Below are positions 47,345 to 59,204 of a DNA stretch of 64,000 bases, piece after piece (positions within the stretch are counted from its first letter, which is position 1; every line of letters starts with the position of its first letter). Source of the stretch: Breviolum minutum Mf 1.05b.01 (lineage: Eukaryota > Sar > Dinophyceae > Suessiales > Symbiodiniaceae); the NCBI GenBank assembly GCA_000507305.1, contig DF241057.1:1-64000 (forward strand), given 5' to 3'. The notes beneath the pieces were generated by a model that was given only the letters and a program-made list of their open reading frames with translations, made no database searches and was not told the DNA's origin. The position numbers and the translations under genes are program-made.

Positions 47345-47475
47345 ACCCCAGGGGGGTATTAGATTACCCATTTTGGGGTGATCAAACACTGCAAATGCAC
47401 AGTAGTTTGGAGGGATTTCCCCCTTACAACTGTGCACTGTTTAGGTTGGTGTCATCTAATGACCACTGTACCCCA
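47345..47475. mobile_element. short repeat family G copy
   Basis: GGGGTATTAGATTACCCATT at the left, TTTAGGTTGGTGTCATC at the right. Compare 2466-2590. Confidence 0.45.
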
Positions 47476-47568
47476 TTCTAAGACTCTAGGTCTCCCTGCT
47501 GAGCAATGAAAAAAAAATTACTTTACTTCGAGTGATCCCCACCATGACATGTTGGGTGGAGGTTGTCA

Positions 47569-47662
47569 NNNNNNNNNNNNNNNNNNNNNNNNNNNNNNNN
47601 NNNNNNNNNNNNNNNNNNNNNNNNNNNNNNNNNNNNNNNNNNNNNNNNNNNNNNNNNNNNNN
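47569..47662. other. assembly gap (94 N)
   Basis: Unsequenced bases. The sequence to the right begins with two copies of a roughly 39-base unit (GATCGCGGTTG ... CCACACTGAACTCA), so the gap lies in a tandem repeat. Confidence 1.
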
Positions 47663-47815
47663 ATCGCGGTTGGGGTCCAGCACGCCACACTGAACTCATC
47701 GGATCGCGGTTGTGGTCCGGCATGCCACACTGAACTCACAGGATCGCAGTTGAGGAGGACGACAGAGGAGGACGAGGAAGGAGGAGAGGACGAGGAGGAG
47801 GAGGAGGAGAAGAGA
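47663..47815. repeat. 39-base tandem repeat then purine-rich (GAG)n tract
   Basis: Two and a half units of GATCGCGGTTGTGGTCC...ACTGAACTCA, followed by GAGGACGAGG-type purine triplets to about 47815. 47816-48452 holds no exon I can support. Confidence 0.85.
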
Positions 47816-48452
47816 AGACTGACATAAAATCTAACAACCCTCACCTGACAGGTGGGGAACAAATCCTGGTTGTTTAGGGTTTTTTTGGTGGATGAAATAC
47901 TACCCTATGTGGGGATTATAGTAAAACATTAAGGATCCCTGTTTTCGTGACTCAACTCGTACCTTCATACTCCCTCCTGGACCAGGGCACTTGGGCCTGG
48001 CCTCTTCAACGCCTGGCATCACAACTGCAACGAATCGAGGTTCGGGATGGAGGTCTAAAGATGATTCGTTTGAAAATTTACGGGTCCCCCTAAAACTAAC
48101 ATATATAAAAACGCACCTGAAAATTGGGGGTTAGGAGTTGGGGGGTTTTTTTCTGCCGATTCAAAAAGGGAGAGCCTTCTCGAACTTGGAGGTCGCATGG
48201 ATTTTTGAGGGTGCAAGCTGTTACTGTTAGTTTTCGGGTAGTCAAGTCAACTTGGCTCGGACTCAGAGGAAGAACAATTTACGATTCATGCCCTTTGTCT
48301 CCTGAAATTCACTCACCTCCTCGAAGCGTAAGATTTTGTTGTTTTTTTTTGTGTGAAAGTCGCAACTTTAAGAAAAATCCTCTTGAAGCTGTGTCCGAAT
48401 CCCAAGATCATGATCTCTGCAAGCATTCAGCAGTTTTTCTTTGGCTTGTTAG

Positions 48453-49973
48453 GTGATTCTAGCAGTGGTGCAACCCCATCTGATGCAGTCCTTTTTGGAA
48501 GCTCTTTGCCAGGACACAAGTCTTGTCACAGTAGAAACGACAGTGCATACTTATTGATTGACTTGGAGTGAGATCTTTGGAGTTTCCAAGAGTTTGCTCT
48601 AGGCCTGGGACACTGACACACGTTGTTAGGAGCAAGCCGAGTTTATGCAAATTGTTTCAAATGCTGTGACCAAGCAGCCGGTGGTCATGCCAAGATACAC
48701 ACCAGGCGGGAGAATATTATCAATGATCTGGGAGAATGGCGCATAGATTGCGGAAGTATGGCGTATGGATTGTAGAAGTATCTCCTCGGAATGTCCGTCC
48801 GACTGCCTGTAGGGTAGGCCGCAAGACAGAAGTGTTCTTATCCGAGCGCAGGTGCACAACAGTCTCAACGACTCATAATAAATTGTTACTAATTAAAATC
48901 TACTAACATTTCTATGTATAATTCTTCAATGAAAGTTCCATTAAAGATACTATCGTCAAGGGAGTTGCTAGGTTTGGCTCCTCCAAGAACACCCAACATG
49001 TCACGTCACATCGCCCCAGATCTTCGTATGCCGGTGCTGCGCTCCGGTGAATCCTGGGTTTCAAAGCACTTTGCTGCCAACTACAAGGTTGCCACGTGGA
49101 CACAGGGAGGAAATGCCTTGCCGAAATCCTAGGGTTATCACCCACTCCTCAAAGAATTGATGTTTGGAGAAGGGTGCTGAGGCTGCTGAATTGAACATAC
49201 ATCTTGTAGTTGCCCATATTTAGGCCCTGGGGAATGAACATGTAAATGAAACGAGGGGAGGGCCTGGGGGTCGACTTGTTTGTTTCAACTTTTAACACAA
49301 AGGTATGTAAGTGGGTTGGTTCCTATACTTTTTGACCCTCCCTATGAATTCTTGATTCTTCTTTTCACAGGCCCCTTGGTTGCATACATGTTCTTTCCTG
49401 AAGAATACCCAGGAATTAACGAGGTGATACTTAGTAGAGATATCTACCGATCTAATATGCCATACTAGAGTAAACTGTGACATTGTAATGACTTTTCATG
49501 GATACAGGGTCAGCATTCTGCTGAAATTATTTGCCAACCTTGTACCTTGTGTTCAGTTTCTAAACAAAAGTTGCCCTGGAATCAATGTCGTTTTACGTGC
49601 AGTGGCTTCGGTCGTACCAAAAATCAATCAAAGTTGTTGGTGCAGTGATGTCACTGGGACAGGGAAGAGCACGGGTTCCGGATGATGCAGCTGCGATCTT
49701 GTCCTATAACCTCAGATGCAAGCAGGTGTGTGTTGGGTTGATGACAATGACAACGACGTCATCTTGGCCACAAGTGAAGTGGATTACAGTGAAGGGAATT
49801 TAGATATTGATCACCTGATATTATTGAATGCTACTGTTTATAAATGTTTGATTAAGAATGACGGATGGCCAAAAGGATGCAAACGGATGCAACATGGAAC
49901 GGCTTGTTGACTCATATATCAATATCAATATCAATGTCAATATCAATATCAATATCAATATATCAATATCAAT

Positions 49974-50057
<84 letters not shown>

Positions 50058-50240
50058 TTTAATTGTTGTCATCATATAGTCACCATCATTCTTCATCTTT
50101 CTTCATCACGAAATTGAAGCCCGACTTCTCCGCGCCTCCGCGTGTTGTCCAGGACGAGCTGGCACAGCAAGCAGCAGGAACTGAAGCCTTTGAAAACGCC
50201 CCGCGGCTGGCAAGACAGAGGTGGCCACGTGGATCTGGAC
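48453..50240 (+). CDS. unidentified + strand exons
   Basis: From 48453 (acceptor GTTAG): VILAVVQPHLMQSFLEAL. About 48640-48746: FMQIVSNAVTKQPVVM and GGRILSMIWENGA, then stop. About 48920-49110: APDLRMPVLRSGESWVSK. About 49369-49420: FFPEEYPGINE. About 49585-49727: YVQWLRSYQKSIKVVGAV. About 49729-49790: WVDDNDNDVILATSEVDY. About 50105-50219: DFSAPPRVVQDELAQQ. The stop at 48746 suggests at least two genes. No family is recognised. A (TCA)n run sits at 49975-50056. Confidence 0.35.
49917..50056. repeat. (ATCAAT)n then (TCA)n microsatellite
   Basis: ATCAAT hexamers grade into about 27 TCA triplets. Confidence 0.97.
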
Positions 50241-50760
50241 CAGGGAAAGTTGCACTCTTATGATTATATCATATTATATCTATCCCAGACACGAAAAACG
50301 GTCTATATACCTCCAAAGCCGCCTACTGTAGTTTAGGGGGGGTAAACGATAAATATACCTGGACCTTCCAAAGGTTTTCCGTGAGATGTTTGATATCTGA
50401 ACTTTCTGGAACTCATGGCAATGTCAGGAACAGCACCTTATATGTAGCATGGCAGTAGATGGCAAAAGGAGGTATTTTGCCATAATACGCGGTTTTACTG
50501 TTCATCCTTGCTTCACGAGTTGGGAATATCACACCCCTTCGGGATGCCTGGTAAAAGGTGGCGTTGCCGGGTGGTGCGGCAACTCCTAGCGTGCGCGGGC
50601 GGCTGCAGGGTTTGCTACAGACGATTGGCAGATTGGCGTAGGGAAAAGGAAGGCTTTTTCCTTCAGGCATATATATTGAAGAAGTGTCTATTTATATGTA
50701 TATATATATAAATCTATCTAGGGTCATTGCATTTGAAAACTACCACAGTTTTCATTTCAG

Positions 50761-51866
50761 GAATTGCCAATGGGTCATTGTTGTTACCTGTTGTAAACGG
50801 GGCTGACTTCATGACCTCAGCGGGGTGAAAAACGGTGATGACAGGTACTGGCCTGACATTATTTGTTTGCAGCATGTGGAGGCTCCCTTTCTGCACTACT
50901 AAACGAGATGTAAACTTCAGGTCGTTGAAAGGAAACTTGATCCCAACTCGCCGGCGTTTCGGAATTCAGGGAGAGCTGACGTCATCCTTTTGCAGCAGAT
51001 CTGAAGGCGAGACGGTGCCACAAATGGCAATAGGTGGTTCCACCGCGAAACGTGAAACGAGTTACCATTCAACTCGAATTCTTCCATGCGAGGCAAGCAT
51101 GTCCCAGCTGGAACCTCAAATCTTTAGACCGGATTTGTTGGTCTTTGCAAATTCCAAATTCCTTGGGTCAAGTCCTGGACTTCCCCAAGAAACTGTGGTA
51201 GCAAGTACAAGAAATAGCAAGCAAATTTTGAGAGATAGAGAAAGACATTGAAAATCATCCCAACTAGTTGGGAACTGTACTCCATTTGGCTTTCCCAAAG
51301 AAATGGTGAGGTCCAAGTGAGAAAGGGAACTCAACTGCATGAAGCTGAGATGGGGCGTGGGTGCAATGCCAATCAAATTTATGGCCTTATTGATATCTCG
51401 TTGCATTTGCAAGACTCAAAACTCCATATTTTTTTTTGGGACAGGAAATGGGATTCATTTTCTCTTGCTGAAAAAGGACAAGTTTAATGAAGAGTATTGA
51501 TGGCCATTTTGAGAGGTGATTCAGAATGATTCATGTGGAGAGTGTAAAAAGTTGATAGGCTCCTACATGTTCCTACCATGTACCCTCTCTTTTACTGCGG
51601 TGCGTTTGGTGATAGATCCTTCATTTTAACAAACACAAACCAAGCTTCGTTGACGACATGGGTCCTAGGTTGAACGAGATCATCAAGAGACTCGAAGAAG
51701 AGGCCAGAAATACCTCAACTCTCAACGAGTCGCGACCGACGTATGGGAGTTGATGTTCGAAATCGAGCGACAGGATTTTGATTGGTGTGCCACCCCGGCA
51801 CGGAAGCTCAATGCGGTTGAACTTTCATCGGTAGTAGAAGAAAACCTGAGAGATTTTTGTGGTTGA
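50761..51866 (+). CDS. unidentified gene, 3' exons
   Basis: After TTTCAG at 50760, GIANGSLLLPVVNGADF. A 138-codon open frame spans 50835-51251, parts of which look coding (RRFGIQGELTSSF). About 51655-51710 reads RLNEIIKRLEEEA, a short coiled coil. About 51707-51866 reads RVATDVWELMFEIERQDFDW and VVEENLRDFCG before TGA. The last two overlap in different frames, so an intron or a frameshift lies near 51705. No family is recognised. Confidence 0.4.
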
Positions 51867-52287
51867 ATCGGTTGAATCTTGAATTTTGGGGGGATGTGTT
51901 TGGTATGTGCTGAGGGTACGGGAAGATTGTGCTTCATTCACTTCCCACCAAACTATGCTCGTACCAAAGACTTTGATACACTAATTGCAACTAATCATAG
52001 GACCTTCAAATAAGTCATCCCAGTCAAATATGTTATGTATAATACTATATATATATTGATATATATATATATAGTTTTATCATCCTGGACTAAAAATGGT
52101 AAATCTGCGACATGGAATCTACGAATCTGCTGAAAACCTTGGATCAGGGGGCACTGAATTGGGCGAATGCAGTGGCGACCTCGGTTGGTGATGGGTGATG
52201 GTTGGGTCCGGTGGGATCTTGTGACTTGGGCACACTGACGCTACCAAGTCCTACTAGAGAGGAGGTATTTGTCAGAATTGGAAATTT

Positions 52288-52304
52288 GATGATGATGATG
52301 GTGG

Positions 52305-52336
<32 letters not shown>

Positions 52337-52337
52337 G
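52288..52337. repeat. (GAT)n microsatellite
   Basis: Tandem GAT/GGT triplets, the fourth such tract in the window (others at 10903, 40161, 49975). Confidence 0.95.
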
Positions 52338-52374
52338 TGACGATGTTCCTTCAAAACAAGTCGTGGTTCTCCGC

Positions 52375-53941
52375 AGGGTTTTGTTACACTTCCAAACACA
52401 AAAAGGCTGGAGCCCCCAAGTCATTGGAGGTGGATGATTCAGATGGATTTTCCTTTTCGGGGTGTGTGCTGCAGGTGAAGGTCGCCGTTCGGAACGGCAT
52501 CGGGAGGGATGATCTTCACGTTGAGTTCCATCGCTGACCCCCAAGGTCTTTTGGAAGCGTTCCAAGTGGTGCCTTGAGAGCTGGGAAACAAGTCAGGGAA
52601 TCCCAGCCTTGCATCAGTGGGACCCGATGGATTTTTTTACCACTGGGAATTTCTGTGGGAATTTTTGTTTAAAAAACTCGGAACATGATTGGAACATCCA
52701 ATTAACATTCCGCAGAATCGATTTCTCTGACCTGGTTTTGAAATGTTTTGAAATTGATATTGTTGTCCCCATTCTTCATGTTTTGACAGATGTGTTGCTG
52801 AAGCAGCACCAAGCCACTAAGCCGCCAAGGAGCGCAAGGAAACATGCGAGTGAGCCTTCTGCCGCCAATGGCAACAACAAATACTGTGCCTCTTGGCTGT
52901 CTCGCGACCACTCAGAGGCCGAAAAAATAAACATCCCAATACCTCCAGTAGATTTAGATGGGGGTTTCCTAAAGTAGGGGTACCCCAAAATGGATGGTTT
53001 ATAATGGAAAACCCTATTAAAATGGATGATTTGGGGTACCATTATTTTCGGAAACATCCAGATAGAAATCCATGCTTCGTTTCTTTTTAGCCTATATCCA
53101 CGGCCCATTCTTTCCACATGGACAAGCTCGCCTCCATCTCCATTGAGGCCGTTGATCGTTGGCAACATTGCAGCTGAATGTGCTGAGGACTTCGAAGAGA
53201 ACCTTGAGTCCATGCAGGCGAAATGACTTCCCAAATCATTGGAACCAGCAAAAAAAAGGAAGTATCTTAAAAGAGATCCAAACAATTCAGGTCAAATGAT
53301 GTGAAATGAATAGTTTCATCTATTTTTCATGTATATGATATCTTCATTTCCAGGTTTTCCAGTTTTTTTTTTTTCGGGAAACTTCCAGAGGTTGGAAAAT
53401 TTGAGGCGATGTTGGCTCCCTTGGATGCGTCGGGCTCAAGCGTGCTATGCGCGGCGACAGGCAACGGTTTTTTTTCAGCACTTGGGATGGGTAGAATACT
53501 GGAATTGATGGTAGATTCAATATACAATCGAACAGGAAAGGTGTGCCTAGTGCATGAAATATCGTGAAACCATCAGAATTATTGTAGGTACCCTGTGCAC
53601 TTGGCACTTGTTGTGACATCTTGGAATCTTGTACGAGTATGAAGTGAATAATTAATCAAGGGCAGAATGCTGAGAGAACAGAGCGACAAAAAAACATCAC
53701 TCAAAAAATGAGACTTGACTAAACTTACAGATGTGCAGATGTTTTGCCTTGCCAATGTGTACAATCTCTATATTCATATATTTATAGGTATCTACAGTGC
53801 CACAAACATCACTGTTTTTATCGTACGGAGTTCCAGCCATCATACCTTTGAGATTTCACAGGTATGGAAACATCCGAAGCTCGAGACCTCTTGAAAGCCA
53901 AGGCACTGGGGGGTCTTGCAGATGAGATTGTTTCAAAATAG
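52375..53941 (+). CDS. unidentified multi-exon gene
   Basis: Exons about 52380-52460 (KKAGAPKSLEVDDSDGFSF), about 52475-52537 (VKVAVRNGIGRDDLHVEF), about 52790-52920 (KHASEPSAANGNNKYC), about 53100-53225 (two frames) and about 53388-53549. The last reads FEAMLAPLDASGSSVLCAAT and LGMGRILELMVDSIYNRTG and could be a beta-propeller blade. The final exon 53862-53941 reads SEARDLLKAKALGGLADEI and ends at TAG. Strand, splice motifs and composition agree, but the protein is not recognised. Confidence 0.42.
52960..53059. mobile_element. MITE family A copy 8 (AGAT)
   Basis: Ends GGGGGTTTCC and GGAAACATCC. Flanked by AGAT at 52956-52959 and 53060-53063. Confidence 0.88.
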
Positions 53942-54219
53942 GAACTACTTAAGACTTAAGCGTTTGGCTTGTCAAGTTTGGTGGTATTTGTATGTATTTG
54001 TAATGTGAGGTAATTTTAAATTTTGGTGTATTCTGAATGTATCTGACATATGTTTGGTGGTACTTTTGGTGAAGTGAAAGTCAAAGCCAACTGCCGTTTT
54101 CCCCACCATCTTTCCCTGCCACTTTGCCAAGTGTGCTCCAGGGCTTGCAGCACTTCCGGAGCGCGCATAAAGAGGTACAGAACTTGGGAAGCAAAAGAGC
54201 TTGAAAGGTACAAAGACAT

Positions 54220-54320
54220 GGGTGTTTCCAAAAATAGTGGTATCCCAAAATGAATGGTTTATAATGGAAAACCCTATTAAAATGGATGATTTGGGGGTAC
54301 CCCTATTTTTGGAAACACCC
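54220..54320. mobile_element. MITE family A copy 9 (ACAT) with an extra partial end
   Basis: Ends GGGTGTTTCC and GGAAACACCC. Flanked by ACAT at 54216-54219 and 54321-54324. A second right-end fragment (CCCCTATTTTTGGAAACACC) follows at about 54335-54355. Confidence 0.88.
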
Positions 54321-54983
54321 ACATGCTAGGTTCACCCCTATTTTTGGAAACACCTATTTTTAAAAACATGTTCACCCCATTATCCAATTTGACAAGCATT
54401 TTTGTTCAGATGGGTTGAAACCACCAACTAGCATGAGTCTCGTGACTGTACAGCATTCCCCCTCGCTGTAGCCACAGTCATTCAACATGAAAAGATTTGA
54501 AGCTCGTGATAGGTCAAACTGTGTTTGTTTTTGCCATGAAGGTTAAGCCAAAATTATCCACGAGATTTGATTTATTATATCGACAACAATCGATCTATAT
54601 ACATGATTCAAAACCAAATTACGAACAACAACTCTTCAAAAAAAAGATCAGTTTGAAATAATTGAAAATGATTCCCCAAGTAAATCATAGTCAATTCCAC
54701 GAAACCCACGGTTTGTTTAAAGCCATTGAAGGAAAACAACTGTTTTTTTTGTTTCAAACGTAAACTCCGTTTTGGGAGCCGCCCTGACTCAATCCACCCA
54801 TCATGGGAAGCCATGGGGGTTTTACCGAGGTGTTGGGTCATGAGTTGCCATGGACGGAAGTTGACACTTGGCTCAAAATGGAAGTTGCCTTGTCAGTGGT
54901 TGGTGGTGTCATCCTGGGGAGTTTGTCATCCTGGTGGTGAGGAGGAATCATGCTGGGTGAGGGGCAGATCCAATATATAGATC

Positions 54984-55085
54984 TAGATGGTGGCAACGCA
55001 ACATATTTTCTATTTTCACTCCGAAAATTGGGGAAATGATCCCATTTGACGAATATTAGTTCAAATGGGTTGGTTCAACCACCAA
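54984..55085. mobile_element. MITE family E copy
   Basis: AGATGGTGGCAACGCAACA at the left, TTGGTTCAACCACCAAC at the right, central GGGGAAATGATCCCATTTGA shared with the copy at 44224-44321. Confidence 0.55.
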
Positions 55086-55329
55086 CGAGATAAGTGGTTT
55101 TTCGGTAACCCCCACTTATTGGCAGCCATGAAAAGATATGAATACCGGCCACGAAAGGAAGGGGACTGGGACCCTACTGTTTCAAGGACTTACGATCACC
55201 ATGGTTATTCCTCAAATATCCACAAATATCCAGGAATGATAGTCTTTGATGTCAATCTATTCATTTTTGATTGTGAGGACAGTGGAATTTTGGTGATGTT
55301 TAGTGTTTCGATCTACCCCCTTCCTCCCA

Positions 55330-56510
55330 GGAAAGCTAGTTGCAACTCAAGGTCTAGCTATTGGAATCTCCGGTTGCCTGAAAATGTAAGTCGTCGTCAT
55401 CCTTGGCAACCTCGGGGCCCTACCCAACCTCAAGAAGGGGGTGACTCACCTGGGTTTTTTCACTCCAGGTTGATGACAAGCTCAGGCAATGGATACCTGG
55501 GATACCTGGAGTGTACTGGAACTTTTTTTTTTTGCAACTGATAGATAATATGCATAGATAGCTACTGTAATTTAAACAACTAGATTCAAAAGCAGGTAAT
55601 TTAGATGAATAATGATGAAATGATAAACATACGAACAAGTGACTAGATCAGCAAACGGATTGTGGAATGAACGCAACGCTGCATACACATGCTGAACGGG
55701 TAACAAAGTAACGAACAAACAGAGTAAGTCGGATGCATATAACATTTTTGATATGGATTTGAATATAGATTTTGATCAATGATGATAAATGCAGTATGTC
55801 AAATATAGAAAGCAATCAATGTCAATGAATAAGCTACTTACGAATATCTCACTGATCTTTTCCACCCAAAATTTGGGTGCCAGGTGCTCTGATGAGGTGT
55901 GGATTCGAGAGCCCTTGACGTCTGTAGCGGTTTTGGATGGGCACAAACCCTACAGGTGAGGTCACCAAGGGCGATATCAAAAACCCAGGCATACAGGATG
56001 GCTTTTTCAAAGAAAAGATCACTGGTTGATACTGGTGCATCCTGTTTGATGCTTGGAAAAAGTACAAGTTTACATCACTGGTACTATTCTGAATCATCCC
56101 TGAAACTCATAGATTTTCACACCTGAAAATGGATGGTTGGAAAACGATCATTTCCTGCCTCAGGGACGTGAATGGTCAGATCTGTCGGCAGACTATGCCC
56201 ACGGACCATTTGCTCTCATTCGTTGTAACTTGGTTCGTGCATGTTCGGGGTCCGTTCGGTGGCGAGTTTTGTAGATTAAGGGGAAGCGGATGAAACAATT
56301 CGATCACTTTAAAGTGAATTTCTATGGATTTCTAGTTTCTGTATATGTTACGTGTATTGGAAGAACATCTGAAAAACCATGATTTTAGCCTCAGGTTGTC
56401 CAAACTCGACGCGAAGCGCAAGATTCGGTGGACTGCATGGGGGATTTGTGCATGCAGTGATGGCTTCAGCTCCTATTTGGAGACAGCGTTGACGTTTTCT
56501 GAATGCTGCT
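55330..56510 (+). CDS. unidentified + strand exons
   Basis: About 55331-55387 (acceptor TCCCAG, donor GTAAGT) reads KLVATQGLAIGISGCLK. About 55469 onward reads VDDKLRQWIPGIPGVYW. About 55879-55953 (donor GTGAGG) reads IREPLTSVAVLDGHKPYR. About 56163-56270 (acceptor CTCAG) reads EWSDLSADYAHGPFALIRC. About 56395-56508 reads KLDAKRKIRWTAWGICAC. The third could be a WD40 blade, but the evidence is thin. The minus strand here is also open in places. Confidence 0.38.
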
Positions 56511-56955
56511 AGATCTATGAGATGATATGTAGACACTATAAAAGGTTGCAAGATGCCTAAGGCTACAATAGTCATGTGATCCTTTTTGTTGTGACTTGTA
56601 GTGTCTACTGTTCTTCTCGGCGTTTGAGCCGTTGTTGTGCTTGTGTACTTGGACTAGCACATCACTTGCAAGCGCGTGTACTGCAGCGACAGTACGGCAT
56701 GAGGGTTGTGATGAGCCAAGATGAGCCAAGACAAAATTCGTCCAAGTCGACAAATTAAGTGGTCTTTGCTTCTGCTTCAAGTTGCCTGATTGGTGTAGCT
56801 GGTTGCTGTCCAGCAAAGCTGCAACTAGTTGTCGGTGAATATGACCTCATGTGCATATGAGCTCCTTGTGACTTTAAGACACCAATTTGAACCTTGGCCA
56901 AGTTGACTTGATTTGCATGGAGCCGACTTCGGCTTAGAGAGCCGAATTCGACCGA

Positions 56956-57500
56956 ATGGGGAAGATTCAGCCTGCCTTCGAGTTGGATCTTGTCAAAGGC
57001 TTCTTCAAAAAGCGCTGTGCAGCTGTGCTGACTGATGGCAAAATGTGAGGCTAGAAAACCTGGTTAAACGATGCGGAAACCTCAATGGTAATTTGCGCAG
57101 CCAAGGGCTCCATGTTGGTGAAAAAGGATGAAAAAGGAGCAGGAACGAATACTTGAAAGAAACCTTCGCTGCATAAGCGGATAGAGACGCTTAGCAGCAC
57201 TGCACGTGAGCTGCTGAGCTGCTATTTTTCCATTTCCTAATACTTGGTGCCAATTCGTCGAACAGCCTTTTGCCTACTGTTCGACTCGACACCCAAAAAT
57301 ACAACAAAAATGAAACCAACCGGACTCAAAAAGTTGCATAATTTCAATCATTTCGACTTCTTTCAGCTTGCCTCGCCGCGCTTCTTTGAGCTTATGGATG
57401 AAGAACATGATGGCTTACTGCCAGATGGATCAGAAGAGGCGTGGGCCGGAGTTGCTGGTTTAACTCAACAAAGGCACCGGGCACGGGAGGGCAATTAGAT
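56956..57500 (+). CDS. possible short gene, first exon and second exon
   Basis: An ATG at 56956 opens a frame reading KIQPAFELDLVKGFFKKRCA and reaching a strong donor GTGAGG at 57045. The next acceptor (TTTCAG) gives an exon from 57367. In the phase dictated by the donor it would read LPRRASLSLWMKNMMAYCQ and stop. Another phase gives FELMDEEHDGLLPDGSEEA, an EF-hand-like acidic loop. Both look plausible, so the junction is undecided. Confidence 0.38.
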
Positions 57501-58247
57501 AGGGATAGCCACACTCCTATTATGGCAAAAGAAGGAAATTCTCTATGATTCTCTATCGTACATTGATTTTATACCAATGCCTTGCATTTGGTTAGTCGTT
57601 TGTTGGAAAAGGGTGGCATGATTTATTTTTTTGGGAGAACTAACATATCCCATCCCAGCCGGCACTTTTTGAGTCGATGATTTTCTTTTTCCAAGAATTT
57701 GCAACTTGACTTGACTTGATTCACTCCCTGACTTGGGCGAGGAAAATTCGGCCATCCGGATTAGCTTTAGAGGTCTCGTTGTTAGGCCTGGGTGCTCGGG
57801 GTCCTGTTGCAAATGAGAAAACCTGTGATGATTTGTGGAGGTTTTCAATTCCAGAGAAGACACATAGTAATAGTTGATGCATGTGGATTGTATGGTTTTG
57901 GTACACTTTGATCCTTTTTCTTATCTTTGAGAACATTTGTAGGGTATAGGCAAAGCTGCCTTATCGTTACTTGCATGTGTTATCGCAGTCAAGCATGCTG
58001 GTCCGTTTTCCATCCTGTAGAAGGGAAGGACCGGTCAGAACCCTGCACTACCAAGGCTGGTGATTATCCCATTATTCATAGGGTTTTAACCATCCCAGGT
58101 GGTTGTTTGGGATTTCTGAACCATAAACAGTATGAGTATTCAATTTTCTCTTATTGTAGTGTCCAGTCCATGCATGGGCATGTAAGAAGATTGGGTTCCG
58201 TTCACCGATTTTTCAGGGATGATTTTCTACACCAGAGAGTTGAGCAA

Positions 58248-58374
58248 TACTGTTGATGGCAACCAGAAATCCGGCGAGAAAAACCAGTTGATATGGTAAA
58301 TATATCCCGTTATTTATAGGGTTTTAGCACCATCCAAAAGGTGGTTGTTTGGGATTTCTGAAGCATCAACAATA
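58248..58374. mobile_element. MITE family B copy
   Basis: TACTGTTGATGGCAACCAGA at the left, GAAGCATCAACAATA at the right. It ends six bases before the ATG of the next candidate gene. A partial copy lies at about 58070-58133. Confidence 0.7.
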
Positions 58375-58379
58375 TCACC

Positions 58380-58813
58380 ATGTTCAGGAGACTTCTTCAA
58401 GCGGTAGCAATTTTGAGTGCCGCAGCGCTTTTGTTCGTCCGAAGCTCATCATTCATTGCCTCCATGGCTTCTTTGAATGGCGTTGTGGAAAATGGATGGA
58501 TAAATGTCTAGTGTTTTTTTTCTGGAACAAGTGTTTATATGGGCGTTTCCTTAAATGGTGGTACCCCCAGAACACCCCAAAATGATCATTTTGAGTAGGA
58601 AGACCAATGGTTGCTGGGTACTTGTACCACCATTTTAGGAAACCCCCATATACCATTACGGGAGAAACAGGTGTTGACTTTTTGACTGTCAAGATCCCTC
58701 CAGCCTTCAGCGGAGAGCACCAAGGTGGGCTTGACCTGGACGTCCCCAAGCTTTGCCAGGCCACATGGGACTTGGATGAAGTCAGACAAAATCATTCAAC
58801 TGATGATGGGTGA
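58380..58813 (+). CDS. candidate two-exon small gene with N-terminal hydrophobic leader
   Basis: Exon 58380-58494 begins ATG and encodes a basic-hydrophobic leader (FRRLLQAVAILSAAALLFVR) suited to a signal or targeting peptide. Exon 58671-58813 reads VDFLTVKIPPAFSGEHQG and ends at TGA. Joining them needs a GA donor at 58495 and gives NGVVENG-VDFLTV in phase, about 85 residues. The 176-base intron contains a family A element (58541-58647). The ATG may be internal to a longer gene. No family is recognised. Confidence 0.45.
58541..58647. mobile_element. MITE family A copy 10, diverged (ATAT)
   Basis: Ends GGGCGTTTCC and GGAAACCCCC. Flanked by ATAT at 58537-58540 and 58648-58651. The interior is diverged from the other copies. 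Confidence 0.78.
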
Positions 58814-59046
58814 CAGAGCTGACTTGTGATATTCATAGGAGGTAATTTTTGGTATAAGTTTTGACCTACACATGATGAGACACACACATATATATATATA
58901 TACATAATATAGAGAGTCTAACATGCATGTTTGTGTATGTTCTAAAATTTTGAAGTGTGTGCATGTATATATCTATATAATATCTATATATATATATATT
59001 TATATATGATATATATTGATGTATAGACGTATAGATATGTATATAC

Positions 59047-59104
59047 AGAGAGAGGGGCAGAGAGAGAGGGAGAGAGAGAGAGAGAGAGAGAGGAAGGAAA
59101 GAAN

Positions 59105-59148
<44 letters not shown>

Positions 59149-59164
59149 NAGAGAGAGAGAGAGG
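59047..59164. repeat. (GA)n microsatellite with two unresolved bases
   Basis: About 115 bases of GAGA with single N at 59104 and 59149. Preceded by (TA)n at 58888-59040. Confidence 0.97.
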
Positions 59165-59204
59165 GAAGAAAAGCATGTCCAAGCAAGAGAGACCGATGTC
59201 CATG

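Noticed and set aside
47486-47862. Several frames crossing the N run
   Set aside because: They depend on unsequenced bases.
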